14,902 nt of DNA from JAQIBY01 sp046546095 (GCA_046546095.1 JBKGYK010000073.1:1-14902); one strand, 5' to 3'. Shown: positions 6,436-14,820, numbered from the stretch's first letter. Notes: generated by a model from the letters alone, not told the origin. Numbers and translations are program-made.

Positions 6436-8172
6436 TCATTTTTTTCCGGACAGCAATAGCTGTCGCTGCTTTTTCTTATCCTGAAGGCTGCGTGCAAGAC
6501 TTAACGGTTTGCCGGTATATGGATCCATGCCGGTATAATACATCACAGTTGCCAGTGTCATGGGAGTGGGAGTGAAATCCTGAGACTGATCAGTGATGAT
6601 GGCCATTTCCCTGGTAATTTCCTGCAAATTTTTCATGTCAGTCAGACTGCTGCCGGGATGTGAGCTGATGAAATAAGGAATCAATTGTTGATTGAGTTTA
6701 TATTTCTGATTGATGCGGTCAAATTCCGATTTGAGTTTGCGATACAGATCAAAGGATGGTTTTCGCATGACCTTCAGTACTTTATCTTCTGTGTGTTCAG
6801 GTGCTACCTTAAGTCGTCCGCTGACATGATGCCTGATAAGTTGCTCAAGGTAAGTACCGGCAGATTCTTTGTACTTTTCTGCTCCCTGAAATATCAAATC
6901 GTAGCGAATGCCGCTGCCAATACTTAACTTTTTTACCCCGGGTTGCTGCCTGACTTTTTCGTACAAATTCACCATCCTGCTGTGGTCGGTGTTCAGATTG
7001 TCACACACTGACGGATAAATACAGCTAAAACGCTTGCAGGCACGGCATCGGTTCAAATCCACCGGCTGCATTCCATACATATTGGCTGAAGGACCACCCA
7101 GATCCGTGATCTGACCTTTGAAATCAGGCATGGTTTTTACCTTCTGCACTTCTTTCATGATGGATTTTTCACTGCGGCTGCTTACAAATCGCCCCTGGTG
7201 AGCGGCTAGGGTACAAAAAGCGCATGACCCAAAACAGCCGCGATGAGTATTGATGGAATGGCGAATCATGGTATAAGCAGGTATATCTTCCTTACCTTTG
7301 TATCGAGGATGCGGCTGTCGGGTAAAAGGCAGGTTGTATACTTTATCCATTTTTTTTGCACTCAGTCTGTTTAGGGGCGGATTTGTTACCAGATACCTGT
7401 TGTCCACCTGTTGAATCATGGCTTTTCCTTCCAGAGCATTGGCATTGGTTTCAATCGTAACAAAATTCTCTGCAAATACAGATTTGTCCTGCAGACATGC
7501 CTCATGAGAAGCAAGTTCAACAGCATCCGGTAATTCCGGCTTTTCTGTGCTGAGGGTTTGCAGATTGGGGATGTCTGCAATTTCATCCTCTTTTCCCCGG
7601 GCCAAAGCATTGGCAAACTGAACAACAGGGTATTCTGCCATCCCGTAGAGCAGATAATCGGCACCGCTGCTGTATAATATTCCGGGCATCAGCTTGTCCT
7701 GCCAGTAATCGTAATGTGTGAAACGTCTCAGTGATGCTTCAATACCACCAATCAGGACATGAGTTTCGGGAAAAAGCTCTTTAAGAATCCGTGTATATAC
7801 AACAGTCGGGTAATCCGGACGGGCTCCGTGACGGTTGCCGGGTGTATACGCATCATCATGCCGACGGCGGCCTGCGGCTGTGTAGTGATTTACCATGCTG
7901 TCCATATTACCGGCAGTGACACCAAAAAACAAGCGGGGAGTGCCCATTTTTTTGAAATCACGCAAATCATCCTGCCAGTTGGGTTGGGGGATGACTGCCA
8001 CTTTGTATCCGGCAGATTCAAGCATACGGGCTATTACGGCTGTACCGAAAGAAGGATGATCGACAAAAGCATCACCGGTAAACAGAATTACATCAGGCTG
8101 ATCCCAACCAAGAAGCTGCATTTCTTTTTGGCTTGTTGGTAATAATCCGGCATTTTTTATATCTTGACTCAT
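6436..8172 (-). CDS. YgiQ family radical SAM protein
   Basis: 578 residues from the ATG at 8172. A TTG start three codons upstream (8181) is also in frame, but ATG is preferred. The radical SAM motif is CX3CX2C (C313, C317, C320) in HRGCFGSCAFCTLAAHQGRF, which holds the [4Fe-4S] cluster used to cleave S-adenosylmethionine. Before it lies the YgiQ N-terminal region with LFTGDAFVDHPSFGTAVIARML, GVTAGNMDSMVNHYTA and VLIGGIEASLRRFTHYDYW. After it come DLGGPSANMYGM, a second Cys-rich stretch (CRACKRFSCIYPSVC), and RLKVAPEHTEDKVL. It is shorter than E. coli YgiQ (739 residues), mainly by lack of the C-terminal extension. The reaction and substrate of this family are unknown. On its upstream side it diverges from the PEGA gene. 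Confidence 0.93.
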   Translation of the reverse strand: MSQDIKNAGLLPTSQKEMQLLGWDQPDVILFTGDAFVDHPSFGTAVIARMLESAGYKVAVIPQPNWQDDLRDFKKMGTPRLFFGVTAGNMDSMVNHYTAAGRRRHDDAYTPGNRHGARPDYPTVVYTRILKELFPETHVLIGGIEASLRRFTHYDYWQDKLMPGILYSSGADYLLYGMAEYPVVQFANALARGKEDEIADIPNLQTLSTEKPELPDAVELASHEACLQDKSVFAENFVTIETNANALEGKAMIQQVDNRYLVTNPPLNRLSAKKMDKVYNLPFTRQPHPRYKGKEDIPAYTMIRHSINTHRGCFGSCAFCTLAAHQGRFVSSRSEKSIMKEVQKVKTMPDFKGQITDLGGPSANMYGMQPVDLNRCRACKRFSCIYPSVCDNLNTDHSRMVNLYEKVRQQPGVKKLSIGSGIRYDLIFQGAEKYKESAGTYLEQLIRHHVSGRLKVAPEHTEDKVLKVMRKPSFDLYRKLKSEFDRINQKYKLNQQLIPYFISSHPGSSLTDMKNLQEITREMAIITDQSQDFTPTPMTLATVMYYTGMDPYTGKPLSLARSLQDKKKQRQLLLSGKK

Positions 8173-8178
8173 TGATTG

Positions 8179-8186
8179 CAAAAATA
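8179..8186 (-). promoter_or_regulatory. Candidate -7 element (TATTTTTG) for the ygiQ-type gene
   Basis: On the minus strand TATTTTTG (8186-8179) fits TAnnTTTG and ends 6 bases before the ATG at 8172. If used, the transcript would be almost leaderless. The nearest upstream TTG (8201-8199) is 12 bases away, shorter than normal, so support is weak. Confidence 0.3.
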
Positions 8187-8283
8187 ATGAAATTTCACCA
8201 ACAGCCCCACATCAAAAAAACATCCAAAATCCAATGAAAAATCAAGCAAAACAACTAAATTAGTCCCGACAAAACCAAAGCAG

Positions 8284-10524
8284 ATGCAAAAATTACTTAC
8301 ATTACTCTTATTGTCTGTTGCCCTGTCTGCCGGAGCCCAGCAGGGTATATCGGTTCAGTCATTTCGCTGCCTGCCACAGGATCTTGATGCCCGTGTTAAT
8401 CATCCCGTGACAGATCAAAACGGGGATGTAACTGCCCTGATTAAGGTTGTATGCACAGAAACAGGATTTAAATTTGAAGCCGGAGTGCTTGGAATTACCA
8501 AAGTAGAACGGAAAACCGGCGAATACTGGGTATATGTTCCCTACGGCAGCCGGAAAATCACAATAAAACACGACCAGCTTGGCGTGCTCAGAAATTATGT
8601 TTTTCCCGAAGCCATCAAAAAAGCCACAGTATATGAGCTTGTACTAACCACCGGAAAAGTGATTACCACTGTTGAAGAAGCTGTTATCCCAACCCGGTAT
8701 CTTATCATCACATCAGAACCGGCAGGCGCCACCGTCTATATTGATGAACAACAGGCCGGAACAACAACCTTCCAACGGAAATTGCCTGAAGGTGAATACA
8801 ATTACCGACTGGAATTACCCAAATACCATCCTGCCGCCGGAAAAGTCACCCTGGATGGAAGCAAAAAACAGCTCAATATTGAACTGAAACCCAATTTTGG
8901 GCATATCCTTGTTACATCATCACCGGAAAGCAATATGGATATTTACCTTGATGGCGATCATACCGGCAAAACCACTCCCGATACACTGAAAAATATTTCA
9001 TCAACAACTCACACAGTGCAACTACGCGACCAATGGTATCAATCGCAGACAAAAAAAATCAATGTAGAAGATGATCAAACCGTTGCAGCTCATTTTGAAA
9101 TGGAAAAAGCTTTTGCTGAGTTGAGTATTTCTACCCAACCGTCTGCTGATATTTTTGTGGAAGATGAAAAAGTAGGCAATGGCAACTGGAGTGGGAAGCG
9201 ATTGGCCGGGTATTACACCGTTAAAATAGAAAAAGAGCATTATTACAATGAAGAAAAGCAAGTAGAAATTATAGCAGGTGAGGACCAAAGCCTGAATTTC
9301 GAGCTGGAAGGAAAAACCGGCAGCCTGGATGTGATAACAGAACCATTCGATGCAGAAATATATCTTGACAATAAAAAAATCGGTAACAGTCCGCTTAGCG
9401 TAAATGACCTTCTGACGGGAGAGCACCGGCTTGTTGTTAAAAAAGACGGTTATGCTGACATACACAAAAATATCACAATACAGGAAAATGAAACCCTGGA
9501 AATCAAAGAAAGCCTGCAGTCAGGTAAAGAAGTAAGCATTACAAGCACACCGCCCGGATCCACTTTGTTTATAGATGATGAAGAGCGTGGCACAACACCC
9601 CGGACACTCAAACTTGCCTTTGGACAACATGAGGTGAGAGTAGAAAAAGAAGGAAATTCAAAAACAGAAATCATTGATGTAAAGCAGGATGGAAGCTCTT
9701 CTTTTTTGCTGGAGATAAAAAAAGAAATTACAATTACTTCACATCCTACAAATGCAAAAATTTATGTCGATGATGTCTATGAAGGCCGCACTCCCGCTAC
9801 AGTATTGTTACATGACGAACCGGTGAAAATCAAAATATCCAGGGACGGATACCGTGATAAAACACTAAATTTGAAAAAACTGCCTCAGGATAAAACCATA
9901 TCTGCTGAACTGGATGGCATCAATCTTATTAACGGCTACAGTACCAGTGTGAAAGCAGGAATGGCTGAAAACGTTGGCCTGGGTTCTTTTGGCAATATCG
10001 GACTATCTCTTTTTGTTGACAGGTATTACCTTTCAGCTTCTATAGGATATGCAGCACAGCCAAATCCTTTTGAGGAAGAAATTAATTCGGCTTTCAAAAA
10101 TGTCATGGTGAATGATATTGAAGACTACACGCCGGCAGGCAGATATTATCTTGGTGATAATGATTACAATTTTAGTCAGATTGAGGAAAATGGTGGTTTG
10201 GTTTTTAGTCTGCAGGCAGGATACCAGTTTGCCTTTCCTTTTCCTTTTGTGATACATGCTGGTTTTGGAGGAAGAAAATCTTTTGCTTATCAGTATGTTT
10301 ACCAGGCTAAGCACGATTATTATCTTACTGAAGGATATGCACAGGACATGAGTAAAGGTGAATACTTTACAACACCTGAGGCTTATTCAGATGGTTTTAA
10401 TTCTCTGATAATCGGCATGGATATCCCTGTTTTTGAATTTCTTACCATTGGCGCAGAATACTGGACAAATGCTGAAGTTGATAACATCATTTATTTCAAA
10501 GCAGGATTGCTGTTAAAAAACTGA
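8284..10524 (+). CDS. Secreted PEGA-repeat protein with possible outer-membrane C-terminal domain
   Basis: 746 residues. The signal peptide ends after AGA at about residue 18. Residues 19-137 are a conserved N-terminal region typical of Bacteroidota PEGA proteins (SFRCLPQDLDARVNHPVTDQ, GEYWVYVPYGSRKITIKH, YELVLTTG). Six PEGA-type beta repeats follow, starting near residues 139, 206, 278, 346, 416 and 481 and ending near 547. Each opens with a strand like LIITSEPAGATVYID, then a G-T/SP turn, a strand ending in a GEH/GYY-like turn, and a closing strand. Repeats 2 and 3 are the most diverged from the consensus. The last 200 residues (547-746) alternate short aromatic and polar strands (GLGSFGNIGLSLFVDRYYLSASIGY, FSLQAGYQFAFPFPFVIHAGFGG, FLTIGAEYWTNAEVD, IIYFKAGLLLKN) and look like a small beta-barrel or barrel-like domain. 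It probably anchors the repeats at the outer membrane (inference). A DUF1566 lipoprotein gene follows after 22 bases. Confidence 0.88.
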   Translation: MQKLLTLLLLSVALSAGAQQGISVQSFRCLPQDLDARVNHPVTDQNGDVTALIKVVCTETGFKFEAGVLGITKVERKTGEYWVYVPYGSRKITIKHDQLGVLRNYVFPEAIKKATVYELVLTTGKVITTVEEAVIPTRYLIITSEPAGATVYIDEQQAGTTTFQRKLPEGEYNYRLELPKYHPAAGKVTLDGSKKQLNIELKPNFGHILVTSSPESNMDIYLDGDHTGKTTPDTLKNISSTTHTVQLRDQWYQSQTKKINVEDDQTVAAHFEMEKAFAELSISTQPSADIFVEDEKVGNGNWSGKRLAGYYTVKIEKEHYYNEEKQVEIIAGEDQSLNFELEGKTGSLDVITEPFDAEIYLDNKKIGNSPLSVNDLLTGEHRLVVKKDGYADIHKNITIQENETLEIKESLQSGKEVSITSTPPGSTLFIDDEERGTTPRTLKLAFGQHEVRVEKEGNSKTEIIDVKQDGSSSFLLEIKKEITITSHPTNAKIYVDDVYEGRTPATVLLHDEPVKIKISRDGYRDKTLNLKKLPQDKTISAELDGINLINGYSTSVKAGMAENVGLGSFGNIGLSLFVDRYYLSASIGYAAQPNPFEEEINSAFKNVMVNDIEDYTPAGRYYLGDNDYNFSQIEENGGLVFSLQAGYQFAFPFPFVIHAGFGGRKSFAYQYVYQAKHDYYLTEGYAQDMSKGEYFTTPEAYSDGFNSLIIGMDIPVFEFLTIGAEYWTNAEVDNIIYFKAGLLLKN

Positions 10525-10546
10525 GCATGAATAAAATTGTAATTGT

Positions 10547-11065
10547 ATGAAAAATATTATTTACATATTGCCTTTATTGTTCCTAATGAGTGGCTGTTTT
10601 GATGAAGAACAGAGTGAGCCGGCATCCCATAGTTTTGTTGCTGACAAACCTGTTACCATTGAATATGAAAACCAGATAATACACATGATGCCGGTAGATA
10701 TTAATTACATGTACACCTGGTGCAAATATCCATATGATGTAAATGTAGGGGCAAACTCACTTACCGACGGTACATACAATACCGGTATCATCGTGGAGGA
10801 ATACGGGGAAGGTGATTATCCTGCTTATATCTGCGATACCCTGACAGCATATGGCTATAGCGACTGGTATTTGCCATCAAAAAATGAACTCAATGCCATG
10901 TATGAACAAAAAGATACTCTCGGAAGCTTCGAAAATTATGCGTATTGGTCAAGTACAGAAGCTGGAGAAAATGAAGCCTGGGTACAGAATTTCGACAATG
11001 GCAATCAGTCCGCTTACCTTAAATCTACTTCTGCTTATATCAGGTGCGTCAGATGTGATAATTAG
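10547..11065 (+). CDS. Lipoprotein with a DUF1566 (Lcl C-terminal-like) domain
   Basis: 172 residues. The N-terminus is a lipoprotein signal with lipobox LMSGC, giving lipidated Cys17. The residues after Cys (FDEEQSE) are acidic, which in Bacteroidota resembles the lipoprotein export signal for surface display. Residues about 50-172 match the DUF1566/Lcl C-terminal domain as I know it: YNTGIIVE, then the diagnostic YSDWYLPSKNELNAMYEQ, YWSSTEAGENEAWVQNFDNGNQSAYLKSTSAYIRCVR. In Legionella this fold in the Lcl adhesin binds glycosaminoglycans and aids biofilm formation; in Bacteroidota the role is unknown. Two Cys near the end (RCVRCDN) and one at ICDT may form disulfides. It sits 22 bases after the PEGA gene, so the two are probably one operon and may act together at the cell surface. 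Confidence 0.88.
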   Translation: MKNIIYILPLLFLMSGCFDEEQSEPASHSFVADKPVTIEYENQIIHMMPVDINYMYTWCKYPYDVNVGANSLTDGTYNTGIIVEEYGEGDYPAYICDTLTAYGYSDWYLPSKNELNAMYEQKDTLGSFENYAYWSSTEAGENEAWVQNFDNGNQSAYLKSTSAYIRCVRCDN

Positions 11066-11087
11066 ACCTGAATTAAATGAAGCCTGG

Positions 11088-12062
11088 TCATTTCTTCTCC
11101 GTTGTTTTGAAAAGTTCCTTACACAATTCCCAGTTGTCATACACAAAACGAACATCTGCTTTGCTGAATCCCATTTGTTTTGTTGCTGTCATCATGATAT
11201 CTTTCATGATTTTGTAATCATCACTTTCGGCATCCATATCCTGCAGACTGGCATAGTCGGTCATGAAATCATACGCACTCAGACAATAGCCTAAGCCTTT
11301 GTAAAAATCCTGATCGCTTTCCCAGCCATATGCATCCTGCATGATACTGTCTTTCATATTACCAATGTCCTCTGCTGCCATATTGCTGGTATCTGCTTCC
11401 ATTTCCTGCAATGCAATATAGGTTTCCATGATTTTCTGAATAAACTCTTTGCTCAAATGCTGCTCATCGCTGTATGCCTCGGCAAAAACATCAACACCTG
11501 CTTCCGGGAATTCATCCGGACGAATGTGTTTTTCATCCTCCTTTTTTACCGGCAGATTCACATTATCCTCACGTTCATTGATTTTTATGTGTGAGATAAG
11601 ATCATCAGCTACAGCATCATCCCAGTTCTCAGCAGGAGCCTGTACTGTGATCTGAATCTGGTCAATGCCATTGTATACCAGCCATGTCCTGGCAATCATA
11701 TCACCATTTGCCTGATATTTATGCTTGTTGGTAAGCGCCGGCAATCCGTTAACATCGGTTTCCGTATTCTCATCCAGAATTTCAGCATGACCATATTCCA
11801 TAATTTTGTAAAAATCACGGTCGTTGTCAATCATGATGTATAGCTTGTGATCTCCATCAGCACGGATGCCCTCGCCTTCAATAGTGTATTTATCAGGTAT
11901 GTCACCTGTGATCAATCCTCCCTTAGCTGAGAAATCAGTTTGTTCAGCTTTATCCTTTCCCTGTTGTTTTTCCTGTTTACTGTCGTCGGATGATTCTCCG
12001 CCACCACATGCTGAAAACATTGCAAGGGTAAAAATTGTAATGATTAATGGAAATCTTTTCAT
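11088..12062 (-). CDS. Putative lipoprotein of unknown function
   Basis: 324 residues. The signal is MKRF followed by a hydrophobic stretch and FSAC, giving lipidated Cys19, then GGGESSDD and a charged, Gln/Lys-rich linker to about residue 40. Residues 45-170 form an alpha-beta domain ending in strands ARTWLVYNGIDQIQITVQAP and helix WDDAVADDLISHIKI. The layout (a VNGLPAL turn, two strands, closing helix) resembles the half-domains of the secreted protein at the left end of the window, but sequence identity is low and the link is inference. Residues 190-324 are mostly helical, rich in Met and acidic residues, with two Cys (GLGYCLSAYD, NWELCKELF). I do not recognise the family. It converges on the DUF1566 gene with a 22-base gap and no terminator, and diverges from clpB, sharing an upstream region that holds the TGCCA cluster. 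Confidence 0.8.
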   Translation of the reverse strand: MKRFPLIITIFTLAMFSACGGGESSDDSKQEKQQGKDKAEQTDFSAKGGLITGDIPDKYTIEGEGIRADGDHKLYIMIDNDRDFYKIMEYGHAEILDENTETDVNGLPALTNKHKYQANGDMIARTWLVYNGIDQIQITVQAPAENWDDAVADDLISHIKINEREDNVNLPVKKEDEKHIRPDEFPEAGVDVFAEAYSDEQHLSKEFIQKIMETYIALQEMEADTSNMAAEDIGNMKDSIMQDAYGWESDQDFYKGLGYCLSAYDFMTDYASLQDMDAESDDYKIMKDIMMTATKQMGFSKADVRFVYDNWELCKELFKTTEKK

Positions 12063-12121
12063 GAGTTTGATGATTTGGTTCGGCTAAATATAGTACTAAG
12101 TCAGTATATATGAAAATAAAA

Positions 12122-12191
12122 TGCCAAATTGCCAGCTAAATACACAAAATAATGCCATAATGGCACATACTGCCAGCTGGCTTGCAATTTG
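12122..12191. promoter_or_regulatory. Cluster of TGCCA/TGGCA half-sites upstream of clpB
   Basis: Within 61 bases TGCCA occurs four times on the plus strand (12122, 12130, 12153, 12171), with TGGCA at 12161 and TGGCT at 12178. These form a direct repeat TGCCA-N3-TGCCA, a perfect palindrome TGCCATAATGGCA (12153-12165), and a near palindrome TGCCAGCTGGCT (12171-12182). In addition CAAATTGC (12125-12132) is the exact inverse of GCAATTTG (12184-12191) and GCCAGCT (12131-12137) of AGCTGGC (12175-12181), so the whole block has outer dyad symmetry. It matches neither CIRCE, CtsR nor HAIR heat-shock operators. It lies between two divergent genes, and I see no good TAnnTTTG -7 box for clpB. Confidence 0.6.
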
Positions 12192-12213
12192 ATGATTAGT
12201 AAAAGCAATATTG

Positions 12214-12220
12214 AAAGGAG
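12214..12220 (+). promoter_or_regulatory. Strong Shine-Dalgarno sequence that fixes the clpB start
   Basis: AAAGGAG is followed by an 8-base spacer and the ATG at 12229. It decides against the upstream in-frame TTG at 12211, which lies before the site. The other genes in this window have A-rich, GGAG-free sequence before their starts. Confidence 0.8.
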
Positions 12221-12228
12221 AAAACAAC

Positions 12229-14820
12229 ATGAATTTAAACAATTTTACAATCAAAGCTCAGGAAAGCCTGCAGAAAGCACAACAAATCGCTGCAGGGTAC
12301 AATCATCAGGCCATTGAAACTGCCCACCTGATGAAAGCTTTATTGAGCGAATCCGAAAATATTCTGTCCTACCTGTTCAATAAAACAGGAGTACAAATGA
12401 ATATGGTAGACAAGGCCACGGATAAGATCATCGAATCCTATCCACAGGTAAGTGGCGGAGACACATACTGGTCGAAAACCGCCTCAAAGGTGCTGCAGGA
12501 TGCACTTAAAGAGGCTCAGAACAATGGAGATAAATTTGTCTCCGTTGAGCATATTCTGCTAAGCATGCTGGATGGTGGCGACGATATAGCCTCCATGTTG
12601 AAAGATGCAGGTTTAAGTAAAAAACAGCTCAAACCCGCCATTGATGAACTCAGAAAAGGTGAAAAAGTGGAATCTCAAAGCGCAGAAAACACCTACGATG
12701 CACTGAACCGCTTTGCCATCAACCTGAACGAACGCGCCAATTCCGGCAAACTCGATCCTGTGATCGGCAGAGACGAAGAAATCCGTCGTATTTTGCAGAT
12801 TCTCTCACGACGCACCAAAAACAATCCGGTGCTGATCGGGGATCCCGGTGTTGGTAAAACCGCCATAGCCGAAGGACTTGCACATCGTATTGTGCAGGGC
12901 GATGTCCCGGACGGACTGAAAGACCGTCAGATATACGCACTGGATATGGGCGCGCTGATTGCCGGAGCTAAGTATCAGGGAGAATTTGAAGAACGGCTGA
13001 AATCCGTTGTTAAAGAGGTGGTTGGCTCCGATGGCGAAATCGTGCTTTTTATTGATGAGATACACACGCTGGTGGGTGCCGGAAAATCTCAGGGCGCCAT
13101 GGATGCTGCCAACATTCTGAAACCCGCACTGGCTCGTGGTGAACTCAGAGCCATTGGTGCAACTACCCTGGATGAGTACCAGAAATATTTTGAAAATGAC
13201 AAGGCACTTGAGCGCCGTTTTCAGAAAGTAATGGTGGATGAGCCCGATGAAATGAGTGCCATTTCCATCCTGCGTGGATTGAAAGAACGCTACGAAAACC
13301 ACCATAAAGTGCGGATCCGGGATGAGGCCATCATTGCATCGGTAGAACTGTCAACCCGCTATATCACCGACAGGTTTTTGCCAGACAAGGCCATTGACCT
13401 GATTGATGAGTCGGCGTCAAAACTCAGGCTTGAAATGAATTCCCTTCCCGAAGAAATTGATGAAATCGAACGCCGCATCAAACAGCTTGAAATCGAGAGG
13501 GAAGCCATCAAACGAGAAAAAGACAAGAAAAAACTCGATGAACTTGGCAAAGAACTGGCAGATCTACGGGACAAACGCAATCAGATGCGCGCAGCCTGGG
13601 AACAGGAGCGGGGCATCATAGATGAAATTCAGAAAACCAAAAAAGCCATTGAAGAATACCGCTTTGAAGCAGATAAAGCTGAACGTTCCGGTGATTATGG
13701 TGCTGTAGCAGAAATCCGTTACGGCAAAATCAAAGAAGCAGAAGAAAAAATCAAGAAACTGCGCGAAGATCTGATAAAGCAGCAAGGCGATAAAGCCATG
13801 ATACGCGAAGAAGTGGGATCAGAAGACATTGCAGAAATTGTTGCCCGCTGGACCGGCATTCCGGTGAGCAAAATGATGCAATCCGAGCGCGAAAAACTGC
13901 TCAAGCTCGAAGATGAACTTCATAAGCGCGTGGTAGGTCAGGATCAGGCAATTGCCTCTGTGAGCAATGCCGTGCGCAGGAGCAGAGCCGGGATGCAGGA
14001 TCAGAACCGCCCGATTGGTTCGTTTTTGTTCCTGGGAACAACCGGTGTGGGTAAAACCGAACTGGCAAAAGCCCTGGCTGAGTTTATGTTTGATGATGAT
14101 GACATGATGACCCGCATCGACATGTCGGAGTATCAGGAACGTCACTCTGTATCCCGTCTGGTGGGCGCACCTCCGGGTTATGTCGGTTACGATGAAGGTG
14201 GTCAGCTTACCGAGGCCGTGCGCAGAAAACCCTATTCGGTGGTGCTGCTGGATGAAATTGAAAAAGCCCACCCGGATGTGTTCAACATTCTGCTGCAACT
14301 GCTCGACGATGGTCGTTTGACCGATAACAAAGGCCGGACAGTGAATTTCAAAAACACCATCGTGGTGATGACCAGCAATATGGGATCGCAACTGCTGCAG
14401 GAGGCCTGGAAAGACTACCAGGGCGATGATCTGCCCGTGGAAAAACGCGATGAGATACGCAAACAGTTGCTGCAGCTGATGCGCAAAGAAGTGAAACCCG
14501 AGTTTCTCAACCGTATTGACGATGTGCTGTTGTTTACACCACTGAGTAAGAAAGATTTGAAAGAAATCGTACACCTGCAGATGGAAATGGTCAACAAGCG
14601 CCTGAACAAACAAGGCATCACACTGGACGTTAGCGAAGCTGCCATAGACAGGCTTGCCGAAAAAGGCTGGGATCCGCAATACGGTGCCCGTCCGGTAAAA
14701 CGCGTAATCCAGAAAGACATACTGGACGCTGTATCCATGGAAATCATTGCCGACAAAGTAAACAAAGACAAGCCCATACAGGTGGATTACCAGAATGGTG
14801 AGTTTAGCTTTGCCAATTGA
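12229..14820 (+). CDS. clpB: ATP-dependent disaggregase ClpB (Hsp100)
   Basis: 863 residues from the ATG at 12229, chosen because AAAGGAG lies 8 bases before it. All ClpB domains are present: a Clp N domain (about 1-145, with AIETAHLMKALL and VSVEHILLSML-like repeats), NBD1 with Walker A GDPGVGKT (204-211, K210) and Walker B LFIDE (E277), pore loop KYQGEFEER, a long coiled-coil middle domain (about 400-520), and NBD2 with Walker A GTTGVGKT (603-610, K609), Walker B LLDE (E676) and the GYVGYDEGGQL pore loop. These positions are 2 below those of E. coli ClpB (K212, E279, K611, E678). The middle domain separates it from ClpA and ClpC, and there is no IGF-type ClpP-binding loop apparent. With DnaK/DnaJ/GrpE it dissolves protein aggregates in heat stress. 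Sampled lines in NBD2 are about 52-55% GC, above neighbouring genes near 35-40%. Confidence 0.97.
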   Translation: MNLNNFTIKAQESLQKAQQIAAGYNHQAIETAHLMKALLSESENILSYLFNKTGVQMNMVDKATDKIIESYPQVSGGDTYWSKTASKVLQDALKEAQNNGDKFVSVEHILLSMLDGGDDIASMLKDAGLSKKQLKPAIDELRKGEKVESQSAENTYDALNRFAINLNERANSGKLDPVIGRDEEIRRILQILSRRTKNNPVLIGDPGVGKTAIAEGLAHRIVQGDVPDGLKDRQIYALDMGALIAGAKYQGEFEERLKSVVKEVVGSDGEIVLFIDEIHTLVGAGKSQGAMDAANILKPALARGELRAIGATTLDEYQKYFENDKALERRFQKVMVDEPDEMSAISILRGLKERYENHHKVRIRDEAIIASVELSTRYITDRFLPDKAIDLIDESASKLRLEMNSLPEEIDEIERRIKQLEIEREAIKREKDKKKLDELGKELADLRDKRNQMRAAWEQERGIIDEIQKTKKAIEEYRFEADKAERSGDYGAVAEIRYGKIKEAEEKIKKLREDLIKQQGDKAMIREEVGSEDIAEIVARWTGIPVSKMMQSEREKLLKLEDELHKRVVGQDQAIASVSNAVRRSRAGMQDQNRPIGSFLFLGTTGVGKTELAKALAEFMFDDDDMMTRIDMSEYQERHSVSRLVGAPPGYVGYDEGGQLTEAVRRKPYSVVLLDEIEKAHPDVFNILLQLLDDGRLTDNKGRTVNFKNTIVVMTSNMGSQLLQEAWKDYQGDDLPVEKRDEIRKQLLQLMRKEVKPEFLNRIDDVLLFTPLSKKDLKEIVHLQMEMVNKRLNKQGITLDVSEAAIDRLAEKGWDPQYGARPVKRVIQKDILDAVSMEIIADKVNKDKPIQVDYQNGEFSFAN

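Noticed and set aside
10969..11087. 13-base direct repeat AAATGAAGCCTGG at 10969-10981 and 11075-11087, around the 3' end of the DUF1566 gene
   Set aside because: A 13-base match is expected by chance about once or twice in 15 kb, and there are no element boundaries or further homology around it.
12085..12092. TATATTTA on the minus strand as a -7 element for the lipoprotein gene
   Set aside because: It misses the final G of TAnnTTTG and has no TTG at the correct distance upstream, so it is too weak to annotate.
12129..12220. Possible RNA thermometer hiding the clpB Shine-Dalgarno sequence
   Set aside because: I found no CTCC or similar stretch upstream that could pair with AAAGGAG; the strong dyads lie more than 20 bases before it, so DNA operators are the better reading.
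13819..14679. Open frame of 286 codons antisense to clpB
   Set aside because: It is His/Phe/Gln-rich shadow translation opposite the highly conserved ClpB NBD2, with no domain or start signal of its own.
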